DNA from: GCA-020344715 sp050115935
GTDB lineage: Archaea; Thermoproteota; Bathyarchaeia; Bathyarchaeales; Bathyarchaeaceae
DNA length: 54,488 nucleotides
Assembly: GCA_050115935.1 (NCBI GenBank)
Contig: JASFPO010000001.1
Span: forward strand, 1 to 54,488
Reading direction: 5' to 3'
The position numbers were made by a program, and so were the translations under genes. How positions within the stretch are numbered: the first letter of the stretch is position 1; each line of letters begins with the position of its first letter. The notes under the pieces were generated by a model. The model did not search any database and had not been told where the DNA came from. It saw nothing but the letters and a program-made list of their open reading frames with translations. This document shows, one piece after another, positions 24,256 through 31,902 of this stretch.

Positions 24256-24786
24256 ATGAGGAGCTTTCGAGTGAAATATGTGGTTATCCCACAGATTTGT
24301 ACCGTAATGACTTTCGGAGCTTCGATATTTCTGTGGTTTTTTCTGCCTACGGTAGCGATCACTAGGTCGATGGAGGGAATGCCGCTCTACGCAATCCATC
24401 CTCTATTCACAATAGCATTCTTATTGTCACTATCCACCGTGACAGTTTGGTTCATCACGTTTGGGTTCTTTCTACATAACACGCGCAAACAAACGCTGGT
24501 CTTAGAAGAAATCATGGATAAGAATTTTCTTGAAGTCTTCTTGGTGGTCTCTACTATAGTTGTTGCTCTATCTGGGTGTATAGCGTTCTCTGAAAGAATT
24601 CATCTTGAAACTTTCAGCGCTGACAGACAGGGTCTTCGTCCACCTCTTCCTGGTCTCCGGCCACCTAATCCTTTTTCACTTCTTTATGGTATCGGCATTC
24701 TTCTTTGCGAACCTGTATGGATAATCATGATCCTATCGAAATTCTTACGCACACTCAGGGTGTGTGTGCAGATGGAAAAAACTTAA
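24256..24786 (+). CDS. Four-helix membrane protein of unknown function
   Basis: 176 residues, unrecognised. Hydrophobic segments at about residues 8-34 (VVIPQICTVMTFGASIFLWFF), 47-73 (LFTIAFLLSLSTVTVWFITFGF), 92-110 (FLEVFLVVSTIVVALSGCIAF) and 143-165 (LLYGIGILLCEPVWIIMILS). A short LRPPLPGLRPPNP repeat precedes the last helix. ATG at 24256 follows a TTCATGAGG context without a clear ribosome site. Divergent from srp54 and 145 nt upstream of PAC2. Confidence 0.55.
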   Translation: MRSFRVKYVVIPQICTVMTFGASIFLWFFLPTVAITRSMEGMPLYAIHPLFTIAFLLSLSTVTVWFITFGFFLHNTRKQTLVLEEIMDKNFLEVFLVVSTIVVALSGCIAFSERIHLETFSADRQGLRPPLPGLRPPNPFSLLYGIGILLCEPVWIIMILSKFLRTLRVCVQMEKT

Positions 24787-24931
24787 CTTCATTCGATTTA
24801 TTTCCCTTCACAAATGATAGTTCGAGTTGCTCGCATTGCGATAAAGACCAGACGAGTCTAGGCGTTTTGGGTTGTTTTACCACAACTTTTTTGTTAAGCT
24901 TCAGGCACCTCTTAGCTCTAGAGGGACTGTT

Positions 24932-25675
24932 ATGGCTGAAATCGTCAATATTGTGGAAAAAAAGATTGTTCCTTCTAACGCCATAATGCTCAACGGCTTA
25001 CCCGATGTTGGACTTGTAGGTCTAATAGCTACATCACACATGATATCCGAACTCAAACTAACCGAACTAGCCCACGTGGACTCCGACCGTCTTCCACCCA
25101 TAGTTGTGTTACATGACGGCCTACCTTATCCACCAATCAGAATCTTCGGAAACACCAACTTTGTTGCTTCTCTTTCGGAAACAGCCATACCTGCAGACGT
25201 AGTCCAGCCCTTCGCGCGAAAACTTGTAGAATGGGCACAATCAAAAAACGTCAAGCTGATGGTTGCAATGGGAGGTTTACCTGTTCAAAACCGTCAGGAT
25301 ATCAAAGAGCCAAGGGTCTTCGGTGCCGCTTCCAACAACTCGCTTCTTAACCTGCTAAGCGAAAAGAACATAGGGATACTTAAGAGCGGCTACATGGTTG
25401 GACCCTACGCGCTTCTAATGCGCTACTGTGCGGAAAAGAATGTTCCAGCGATTGCCTTGATGGCGGAGTCATTTTACAAATATCCAGATCCCGAAGCCGC
25501 AGCCGTCACCATAAGAGAATTCAGCAAAGTCAGCGGATTGAAGATTGATCTATCAAAGCTCAAAGACAAAGGCGAAGAGATACGGTTGAGAGCAAGAGAT
25601 GTCATGAAACGCACTGAACGGGAGCTGGGCCGCATGAAAAAGACTCAGGAATACGACCTTCCCTTATACATTTGA
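24932..25675 (+). CDS. PAC2-family proteasome assembly chaperone homologue
   Basis: About 247 residues. PAC2 features: GLPDVGLVGLIATSHMISEL at the N-terminus, VAMGGLPVQNR in the middle, and GYMVGPYALLMRYCAEKNVPAIALMAESF near the C-terminus. Archaeal members resemble proteasome assembly chaperones, although their exact job is unsettled. ATG at 24932 chosen. It is followed 15 nt later by an Hsp20 gene, so the pair looks like a protein quality-control unit. A second PAC2 paralogue is at 40437-41192. Confidence 0.88.
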   Translation: MAEIVNIVEKKIVPSNAIMLNGLPDVGLVGLIATSHMISELKLTELAHVDSDRLPPIVVLHDGLPYPPIRIFGNTNFVASLSETAIPADVVQPFARKLVEWAQSKNVKLMVAMGGLPVQNRQDIKEPRVFGAASNNSLLNLLSEKNIGILKSGYMVGPYALLMRYCAEKNVPAIALMAESFYKYPDPEAAAVTIREFSKVSGLKIDLSKLKDKGEEIRLRARDVMKRTERELGRMKKTQEYDLPLYI

Positions 25676-25690
25676 GGAGGATATAGCGTC

Positions 25691-26140
25691 ATGCAGGAAA
25701 AACGAAGAAAACGTTCAATCTCTGACATGATAAGAGACTACATAGAAGACATCCAAGATCTGGCAGAAGAACTCTTGGAACCAATATTCGCAGAACGCCC
25801 AAGCTGGGACGCTAGATCGTGTTGCCTTGAACCCCTCTGCAGTGTTTCAGTGACACCAGATGAAGTGATTGTTACGTCTGATCTGCCAAACATAGACCCC
25901 GATGCCATAGAGGTGACACCAATAAACGCAGATACTCTAGAGATAAAGGCGAAGATGAAACGCAAAATCCGTTTCGATGAGCTGGGCATAACCCACCGGA
26001 AAGGTGAGTTCCAGTTTTTCCGATGTCAAATAGACATGCCAGTGCCCGTTAACATGGACCAAATAAAAGCAGAGTTCAAGGGCGGAATATTAGAGATTCA
26101 CTTACCACGAAAGAAAGGCCACAGAGAAAAGGACCTGTAA
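25691..26140 (+). CDS. Small heat-shock protein (Hsp20/alpha-crystallin family)
   Basis: 149 residues. An N-terminal charged helix (SISDMIRDYIEDIQDLAEEL) is followed by an alpha-crystallin-like domain: SVTPDEVIVTSDLPNIDPDAIEV and the C-terminal AEFKGGILEIHLPRK, the conserved A-x-x-x-GVL-type motif. It is an ATP-independent chaperone holding unfolded proteins. The domain is a divergent Hsp20 (FFRCQIDMPVPVNMD in place of the usual F.R.. core). SD GAGGAGG precedes the ATG; co-transcribed with PAC2. Confidence 0.87.
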   Translation: MQEKRRKRSISDMIRDYIEDIQDLAEELLEPIFAERPSWDARSCCLEPLCSVSVTPDEVIVTSDLPNIDPDAIEVTPINADTLEIKAKMKRKIRFDELGITHRKGEFQFFRCQIDMPVPVNMDQIKAEFKGGILEIHLPRKKGHREKDL

Positions 26141-26370
26141 CTCTCAGGTGGACAAAGATACAGTCTTCTCAAACTTCCAAAACGAAGTAGCTAGCACGCA
26201 TCGATCAACACGGTTTCCTTCACAAATACGCGTGAAAGCTTCCAAAACCATGTATCGGCAAACAACCGCAAACCAGCCACAGCGGGTACTGCGTGCTCCT
26301 GCCAAACCAGACCGTGGCTTACCTAGAGAGCCTTTTACCACTTTTGAGTTGGATTTTGGGTTCTGAAGGT
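26141..26370 (-). other. 230-nt gap after hsp20
   Basis: No supported gene. A 90-codon minus-strand ORF (26144-26416) stays open but has no recognisable motif and runs into the pseudogene, so I do not call it. No clear terminator hairpin. Confidence 0.5.
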
Positions 26371-26647
26371 TCAATAGGTAGACTGGCGCTTTTTCTCCAC
26401 AATCTCTGTGCACCATCTCCTGTTTAGCTTCATTCGAAAGTTTGAAACTAGTGCCTTCAACATCGGCAGCAAATTGTCTGCCTCTGCTATGTCTTTGTGG
26501 TTTTCGATGGGCAAATACAACGCCAAGATTTCCTCTGGGATCAGAACTCTATGGAACTCCATGAATAGGGAGCTGGCGCGTTCAGGAGTACGTCAAACAG
26601 GATATCAATATGATAGAATTCGTCGAGAGAATGTGTTTGATCCTCTA
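26371..26647 (-). pseudogene. Methyltransferase C-terminal remnant, frameshifted
   Basis: On the minus strand, SLFMEFHRVLIPEEILALYLP is the late-motif pattern of class I SAM methyltransferases (h-x-E-x-x-RVL-x-P-G-x-L). It continues to IVEKKRQSTY at 26371. Upstream in a different frame, DEFYHIDILFDVLLNAPAPYS looks like the preceding FDxVhhxxxL strand and helix, so a frameshift near 26570-26580 splits it. No SAM-binding loop is found further upstream. The glycine pair of the motif is replaced by EE. Interpreted as a decayed gene tail; it lies between hsp20 and the ATP-grasp operon. Confidence 0.45.
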
Positions 26648-26667
26648 TCGGTCTCAACGCTAAGCGT

Positions 26668-26676
26668 GCGCGCGCG
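26668..26676 (+). repeat. Alternating GC tract past the ATP-grasp gene
   Basis: Nine bases of strict GC alternation, 20 nt past the stop of the minus-strand ATP-grasp gene. An 11-nt inverted repeat (ACGCT, 1-nt spacer, AGCGT) is adjacent at 26656-26666. On the minus strand these would be transcribed just after the stop and may form a 3'-end structure. Confidence 0.6.
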
Positions 26677-26696
26677 TTTTCTAATCTATATTAGTA

Positions 26697-27662
26697 TCAT
26701 AATATGGGGAAAATTCGCGGGAGACCCCCTTTCGCAGATTCTCTTGGGGAGAGTGTAATTAGGTATTCTGCCAACGCGTCGGAAATTGGCTGACCAGTTG
26801 CTTTCTGAAAATAGCTATAGCCTGGAGAAGGGTTGACCTCCAAGCAGTAGACCTTATCTGGATTGACAATTAAATCGATTCCTACAAAAGACAGTTGGCA
26901 TATGTGGGCGAGTTTTAGGCACTTCTTCCGCATCGCAATAGTTAATTCATATGGTCTAAACTTCAGCGAGGTTCCTTCCTGAACGGCATATCGGTAGTCT
27001 GTGGCAGAAGTCAGAATCTGGGTAGCGAACAACCTCTTCCCAATAACGTGGACACGAACATTAAAGCCTTCAATCTTATGTTGAAACTGCGTAGGAAGGT
27101 AACGCAGCGACTTGATCCTTTTTACAGACTTCTCATCTAGGCAGCCAACAATCGATCGAATAGAACTTATGGATTTATAAATTAGCGGGCTGTTTGAAAA
27201 TGCAAACTCCGACAAGGACTGTAAGTTGTTTGTAATCATTGTTTCAGGGATGGCAAAACCGGATTGCCGTATAAGCAAAGCTTGGTATGGTTTGGAGTTA
27301 TTAGACATCATTGGTCGCCGGCGGTTGACAACGCGAACTGGGAGAATATCGAAAAGATCCATAAGGGAACGCATAATCGAGCGGGTTTTGCTGACAACCT
27401 GTAAGGAGTTACCTGAACTAAGGAGGACTTCAGGTTTCACGAAGCGGTGGTACACGCTACAGATTTCTTTTATTTCAACAGCCTTCCCATCTACTCTGAG
27501 GTGACCGGCAATGCCACGGTCAGTCACTTGCCAGCGGAGCTGAACTTGATCGGCTAGCTTTTCTTGGTCTAAAGCTATGAAGTCGGCCCCCTTTCTAAGA
27601 AGCGACTGGACAAGCATGGCAACTGGCGCCTCATCTGCAATGCCACAAACGAGAGTCACCAT
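26697..27662 (-). CDS. ATP-grasp ligase of the graspetide (MvdD/RimK-like) type
   Basis: About 321 residues. An N-terminal pre-ATP-grasp domain (VTLVCGIADEAPVAMLVQSLL) is followed by NNSKPYQALLIRQSGFAIPETMITN, the substrate-selective helix pattern of ribosomal-peptide ATP-grasp ligases, and FQHKIEGFNVRVHVIGKRLFA. The catalytic metal site VGIDLIVNPDKVYCLEVNPSPGYSYF is intact (LEVNP), as is ATGQPISDALAEYL. Such ligases join Asp/Glu side chains to Ser/Thr (ester) or Lys (amide) in precursor peptides. ATG at 27662 begins one base after the upstream stop, so it is coupled to the degenerate ATP-grasp gene. Third gene of the C13 operon. Substrate unknown. Confidence 0.82.
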   Translation of the reverse strand: MVTLVCGIADEAPVAMLVQSLLRKGADFIALDQEKLADQVQLRWQVTDRGIAGHLRVDGKAVEIKEICSVYHRFVKPEVLLSSGNSLQVVSKTRSIMRSLMDLFDILPVRVVNRRRPMMSNNSKPYQALLIRQSGFAIPETMITNNLQSLSEFAFSNSPLIYKSISSIRSIVGCLDEKSVKRIKSLRYLPTQFQHKIEGFNVRVHVIGKRLFATQILTSATDYRYAVQEGTSLKFRPYELTIAMRKKCLKLAHICQLSFVGIDLIVNPDKVYCLEVNPSPGYSYFQKATGQPISDALAEYLITLSPRESAKGGLPRIFPIL

Positions 27663-27663
27663 A

Positions 27664-28557
27664 CTACTTCCCTTTCCCAACGGCGAAATTGATGATATGC
27701 TCGAATATCGCATCCCCGAATGCTGTAACAGCTAAGGTCGGTGGTCGTCCGCAGCCTGAAAAGATCCATGTGTCTTTTGCCGTAACATGGAAATAATACT
27801 CTGCCACGTTAAGGTTTAGCCACTTGTGAAGAGTTCGCAGACGAGTTCTAACCAGACGCGGGATTTGACGGTAAGTAATAGGTGTGAGTGTATCTTCCGA
27901 ATCCAGTGCACATGCGAAAAACCGGCTACCCACTAAGGCCACGGACATCATCCTGCCGGGTATTTCTTCCGTAACTCGGAAATGATTTTCTTTTTGCTCC
28001 AAAAGAGATAGATCAACTCTGCTTGAGCTTTTTTCGCTGATCCAAGCATCTCCCAAGTCGGCGTAACGTGCTGTAACTCCACTTGAAAGCAGTTCTGCTG
28101 TAACCTTCCCAGATTCCAAAGAAACAATCGCTGGTATCTGAAAACCTAGACGGTGGGCAAAATACAATATTTCAGGCGTAGACAACAGAGTGCCAGCCAT
28201 TGTATCTAAAGCAGGCGGATTCACAACTTGGCAGGGCAAGCTTGCAAGGATTGCTAGCCACAGTGCTTGGGTCTCCCAAGCAGCATATTCCGCGTCTTTT
28301 GATGAGAACTGGTCCCATAGCTTTGGCTCGAAGGCATTTATTCCGCAGTAAACTCCATCTATACAATGGCTCTCGATGGAGGTGCCCTGAAAGCTTAACT
28401 GGAACTTAACACCCTTGTCTGATAGGTGGAAGACGAGCACCAAATCGCGAGCTATCTCAGCGCTAGTTAGTACTAATGTCTCTAGCCCTTTGCGTTCCGC
28501 GACATTTTTTAACCTGCGACTGAATTCAGTTAGCTGCTGATCCAGAATCAGAAACAA
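27664..28557 (-). CDS. Degenerate ATP-grasp homologue, likely non-catalytic partner
   Basis: 297 residues with the same overall plan as its downstream neighbour: early Rossmann-like strands (ETLVLTSAEIARDLVLVF), DGVYCGINAFEPKLWDQFSSKDAEYAAWE, then VVNPPALDTMAGTLLSTPEILYFAHRLGFQIPAIV aligning with the NN-S/K-x-x-Q helix of graspetide ligases. But the EVNP metal motif is replaced by IFSGCGRPPTL, so ATP hydrolysis looks unlikely. Probably a pseudo-enzyme heterodimer or substrate-recognition partner. Start is TTG at 28557, 4 nt after the C13 stop. Very divergent, so the fold call rests on pattern and context. Confidence 0.65.
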   Translation of the reverse strand: MFLILDQQLTEFSRRLKNVAERKGLETLVLTSAEIARDLVLVFHLSDKGVKFQLSFQGTSIESHCIDGVYCGINAFEPKLWDQFSSKDAEYAAWETQALWLAILASLPCQVVNPPALDTMAGTLLSTPEILYFAHRLGFQIPAIVSLESGKVTAELLSSGVTARYADLGDAWISEKSSSRVDLSLLEQKENHFRVTEEIPGRMMSVALVGSRFFACALDSEDTLTPITYRQIPRLVRTRLRTLHKWLNLNVAEYYFHVTAKDTWIFSGCGRPPTLAVTAFGDAIFEHIINFAVGKGK

Positions 28558-28561
28558 TGTT

Positions 28562-30079
28562 CTATTTTGCTCTTTTTCGTTTTCTCCGCGCTTTCGGTTT
28601 TACTTCAGGACGTTTTTCAGATGAGATAAACGGCGTAAGCTTTTTGACAATCTTTTCCAGTCGATCCATTCGCTCTCCTAGCTCATCATACGCTATTCGG
28701 AATTGCTCAAAGGGCATTCGGAACCCTGGACCTTCGTAAGTTTGTTTCGGCTCTAAAGCCTGCTTGGGCTCCCTCACCTGCTTGGGCTCCCTCACCTGCT
28801 TGGGCTCCCTCACCTGCTTGGGCTCAAGCCACTCTTTGGGCTCTTTCCATTCTTTCCATTCTTTCCACTCCTTAATAGGTTTGATCGTGGTTAGACAGCG
28901 ACATAGAAAGACCCTTCTAGCAAGATCTGTTGAGGACTCGGATATGACAGGGTTATCTATAGCGATGGCATAGTCATAGGCTTCCCATGCAGAAATTAAG
29001 GTATTCAAGTCGTCGTCAGCCGAGATTGCTAAAGCTGTCCCATCACCTCGGACGCCAGCCATTGCAGAAATCCACATTTCAGCCCAAGGATCAAAAGGCC
29101 AGCCTCCTGCAGAACTCTGGTCCCCAGGAACAGCCGCTTGGAAAACGGTGTTTGCAGCCGGGCTATTGTCCATTATAGGTTGGGAAAATGACCCTGAGGC
29201 ACACTGTTCCATGACAACCAGCAATGTCTTGAATGCTGGTAGTGTAGCGAGGTCTGCAGCAAAGTCACTTGCATAGTAATTGCCACCATATGCACTCAGA
29301 TAACCGCCGTTCTCATCAAACCAGCCATGATTGTTGGTATGAACTAGAAGGCAATCCCAAGGACGGATACGTGTTTTCAGGTCGTTGATCACATTCTGGA
29401 AACCGGCGCGGTCGCCTCTGCCATTGACAACCAACCTCCATGCTGATCCGTCTGGTCCAAACCCCGCGGACGCAGGTGTTTCCCACGACATCTGATTGTA
29501 GTTTATGGTGCCATCATAATTCAAGACATATATATCTGCAGAATCGTAGCCGTAAACGTCCACCAGCGTTCGATACAAGAATTCCATGTCGTTCACATGA
29601 CGGCCATTTGATGCCCCAGAGAACAAAATGGCATAGCGCTTCCCTCGAATCCAGAACTTTAGCGGAAAGGGAGCTATTTTGGCGTAGGCACTTAGCTTGG
29701 CAACATCAAATCTTATCCTTGACTTTTTTTTTCGTTTGTAACGTTCGACGGTTTCGCTACTCCGGAACAACTCAAGTGTTTTTGGCTTTTTATGTATGAA
29801 ATACGGGAACTTTGCTGGAACTTTACGGATAAACTCGCCAGTTTTTGCTTCGTAGAGCAAGTAGTGGCAACGATGACCGAAGTTCTTTCCCGGTTCATCA
29901 TCCACGAACACCACATAGGTTGGCCTGTCGAACTTGAGTTGCTCCGTGACTATGTCAATACTCTCGCCTCTTTGCATCATCTTGTGGTCCAGATAAAGCA
30001 GAAAGTCTTGGTTGCCATCATTATTGAGAAGAACGCGCTCCTCTGATTTCTTCTTGATTTTTTCGAAGACCTCTTTCAA
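28562..30079 (-). CDS. C13/legumain-like caspase-fold peptidase with Lys/Glu repeat tail
   Basis: 505 residues. The peptidase part has the clan CD dyad: His251 in LLVHTNNHGWFDENGG and Cys293 in LLVVMEQCASGSFSQ, the legumain-type ExCxSGS motif. Strands AILFSGASNGRHVNDMEFLYR and DVYGYDSADIYVLNYDGT match the family. An N-terminal region of about 140 residues (PTYVVFVDDEPG...) is family-specific. After residue about 402 comes a 47-residue repeat tail (KEW x3, KEP, KEW, then LEPKQVR and REPKQ-type units, five EPKQ in all), a coiled coil (FRIAYDELGERMDRLEKIVKKL) and a basic end KARRKRKRAK. Start is TTG at 30079. No signal peptide. First gene of a three-gene operon with two ATP-grasp proteins. The tail periodically presents Lys and Glu, the residues such ligases can join; function is inference. 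Confidence 0.8.
   Translation of the reverse strand: MKEVFEKIKKKSEERVLLNNDGNQDFLLYLDHKMMQRGESIDIVTEQLKFDRPTYVVFVDDEPGKNFGHRCHYLLYEAKTGEFIRKVPAKFPYFIHKKPKTLELFRSSETVERYKRKKKSRIRFDVAKLSAYAKIAPFPLKFWIRGKRYAILFSGASNGRHVNDMEFLYRTLVDVYGYDSADIYVLNYDGTINYNQMSWETPASAGFGPDGSAWRLVVNGRGDRAGFQNVINDLKTRIRPWDCLLVHTNNHGWFDENGGYLSAYGGNYYASDFAADLATLPAFKTLLVVMEQCASGSFSQPIMDNSPAANTVFQAAVPGDQSSAGGWPFDPWAEMWISAMAGVRGDGTALAISADDDLNTLISAWEAYDYAIAIDNPVISESSTDLARRVFLCRCLTTIKPIKEWKEWKEWKEPKEWLEPKQVREPKQVREPKQVREPKQALEPKQTYEGPGFRMPFEQFRIAYDELGERMDRLEKIVKKLTPFISSEKRPEVKPKARRKRKRAK
28759..28869 (-). repeat. In-gene tandem repeats encoding the C13 tail
   Basis: Three perfect 18-bp units (plus-strand CCTGCTTGGGCTCCCTCA) run from 28759 to 28812, with a partial fourth to about 28825. 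Next to them are three 9-bp units CTTTCCATT/CTTTCCATT/CTTTCCACT at 28843-28869. Both arrays keep frame: 18 bp encodes REPKQV and 9 bp encodes KEW. Copy-number variation between strains would be expected. Confidence 0.9.
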
Positions 30080-30220
30080 AACCTAACCCCCAGTTTTATT
30101 CTAGATTGATTAACTGCCGACTTATTAAGATTTCCATTTTTGGCTCTGTCAAGTTGTCGGTTGATTGGGAACGCCCAAAATCGGTTGATAAAATGTCTAT
30201 TGCGGAGTATCATATTGACG

Positions 30221-30544
30221 TTAATGAAACATCTCACAGTTCATTTCAACAATCTTTTCATTGTGGTATTCGCCCTCCAGCATATCAATCAAGAATCTTG
30301 TGAATGGCAGTAACGCTGTTTCTGTTCCCTTAAGTAGTCCATTGCCAGACTTAGGGAATAGATATGCAGCTAGCTGGGTTAGCTTTGAGATAGGTTCAGC
30401 ATCGGATTGGCGTAATTCATTCGCAATTCCAAGGTTTCTGCAAGACAATACTAGAGTATATGTGTTTGAGCATCTTGAAGAACCGACGGATTCTGCAGCC
30501 CCTATTATCCCTAAAACATGCTCTATTCTAATTCCACTGAGCAT
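30221..30544 (-). CDS. Unrecognised 107-residue protein upstream of the C13 operon
   Basis: Open frame on the same strand as the operon, with start ATG at 30544. Composition is mixed (MLSGIRIEHVLGII; a LLKGTETALLPFTRFLIDMLEGEY segment) and shows no domain I recognise. A 15-nt palindrome lies 5 nt upstream of the start, consistent with an operator for an autoregulated gene. The plus-strand ORF over the same DNA is rich in Ser/Pro and looks like a shadow. It may instead be non-coding. Possible regulator or partner of the C13/ATP-grasp genes; weak. Confidence 0.35.
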   Translation of the reverse strand: MLSGIRIEHVLGIIGAAESVGSSRCSNTYTLVLSCRNLGIANELRQSDAEPISKLTQLAAYLFPKSGNGLLKGTETALLPFTRFLIDMLEGEYHNEKIVEMNCEMFH

Positions 30545-30548
30545 CTAG

Positions 30549-30563
30549 ATTCTCTTAGAGAAT
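30549..30563. promoter_or_regulatory. 15-nt palindrome before the 107-residue ORF
   Basis: ATTCTCT, one base, AGAGAAT: a perfect 7-bp inverted repeat at 30549-30563. It could be a regulator site or a small hairpin. Confidence 0.4.
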
Positions 30564-30855
30564 TGATACACGATGCTCCCTGTCATAATAAGGGAGAACC
30601 AGTGGAATGTCCATACCCTAACTGTCAAGTCTAGTCCAGGCTCTCAACCAGGATAGAAAACTATGTGTGCTACGTTTAAGCAAGGAATGATGATAGAAGT
30701 GCGCTTCCCCAGCCTGGGCAATAATTGGGAATCACACCATGAATTTATAGTGCCTTTGTTTCGGGTTGAGTTCTATATGTGTCCACAGCTGTTGCGCGCT
30801 CTAAGGAGTTGAGAAAGGGTAGCCAATAATGATTATCCATTGGAGGCTGAGTAAA
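30564..30855 (+). other. Gap between the C13-system region and dys
   Basis: 292 nt with no supported gene. GCGCGC at 30794-30799 lies 57 nt past the dys stop. No tRNA or array was found. Confidence 0.5.
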
Positions 30856-31797
30856 TTACTTACTCTTCAGTTTATCGAGAACTGCCGCAATTATGATTGG
30901 AAACGCAATGGTGGCGTCGCAGATTACTGTTACTGCCTTACCTTCAGGCTTGATTTTGCCCCAGCTTATGGCTTCCTCAAGAGAGGCGCCGCTCAAGCCA
31001 CCAGGTTCAGGTCTATCCATGGTGATCTGCACCGCTAGATCTACGCCTTCTCGAAAAGTGTTGGCGAACAGCGCAAAGTGCTTTGGAAAACCTCCGCCTA
31101 GAATAATAATACCTACTTTTTTTGCTTCGTATACCTTGTCCATAAGCGTGCTCACGTCGAGAAGCGGATCGACATGCATTGTTTTGTCCTGACCGTAGAC
31201 CCAGAGTTGAAAGCCAGCAATTGAATCCACAAAAGCAGGACAGATGATTGGTACGCCTTTCTTTGCAGCTGCCGCAAGAATAGAATTCTGGTCATCAATC
31301 TGTTTGCCTATCTCATAGAGCAGTTCCGTTGCTGAAAGACATCGTCTTTTCTCTTCAGGTATGGTTTCTAATACTTTGAAAAGCCACTTTTCCAAAGCCA
31401 TGAAGGCCTCTTGTTGAATGTAAATGTCACCTATTCTGCCTATGTCTCTAGCCTTAAGCCGCTTATCCTCAGCCGCAAAAGTGCCGATTCCATGCTGAAA
31501 ACCCACTGCCTCAACCATATCATGAACCATGTTGGCACCAGTTGTAACAACGACATTCACGTGTTCCTGTTCAATCAAGTCACAAATAACTCGACGAAGA
31601 CCAGCAGGAACCAAGGCGCCAGCCAACGTTAGAAAGACTGTGCAATCGGGGTCACTGAACATCTCTGTTACAAGCCCAGCTGCCTTGCCAATTCTACCTG
31701 CACCGAGAACCCCTGCAGTATCCATCTCTTCAACAAGCTTGCTCACAGTCATTTCCGCGTGTAATTCCATGTGTTTAACATGTTTCATCGATTCCAC
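30856..31797 (-). CDS. dys: Deoxyhypusine synthase
   Basis: 313 residues. NAD-dependent enzyme transferring the aminobutyl group of spermidine to a lysine of translation factor aIF5A. Typical segments: LTLAGALVPAGLRRVICDLI, VTTGANMVHDMVEA, CPAFVDSIAGFQLWVYGQDK, LDVSTLMDKV, ILGGGFPKHF, then SWGKIKPEGKAVTVICDATIAFP with the active-site lysine region. Single gene flanked by the C13 block and, divergently, the carboxyltransferase gene. Confidence 0.95.
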   Translation of the reverse strand: MESMKHVKHMELHAEMTVSKLVEEMDTAGVLGAGRIGKAAGLVTEMFSDPDCTVFLTLAGALVPAGLRRVICDLIEQEHVNVVVTTGANMVHDMVEAVGFQHGIGTFAAEDKRLKARDIGRIGDIYIQQEAFMALEKWLFKVLETIPEEKRRCLSATELLYEIGKQIDDQNSILAAAAKKGVPIICPAFVDSIAGFQLWVYGQDKTMHVDPLLDVSTLMDKVYEAKKVGIIILGGGFPKHFALFANTFREGVDLAVQITMDRPEPGGLSGASLEEAISWGKIKPEGKAVTVICDATIAFPIIIAAVLDKLKSK

Positions 31798-31902
31798 TCT
31801 CTGCTCAGCATTTCACAATTATTCCGATTACACTACTTAAAGAGTTTAAGCACGGTAGGTTAAAATACGGGCTCATAATTGTTTTCTAATCCCCAACGTG
31901 GA

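Noticed and set aside
26144..26416. 90-codon minus-strand ORF after hsp20
   Set aside because: No domain or ribosome site, and it overlaps the end of the methyltransferase remnant; may be chance or a non-coding RNA.
28759..28869. Short tandem repeats resembling a CRISPR array
   Set aside because: Units are 18 and 9 bp, contiguous and in frame inside a coding region, with no spacers.
30261..30548. Plus-strand ORF over the 107-residue minus-strand ORF
   Set aside because: Ser/Pro-rich product without pattern; the opposite strand is the better candidate.
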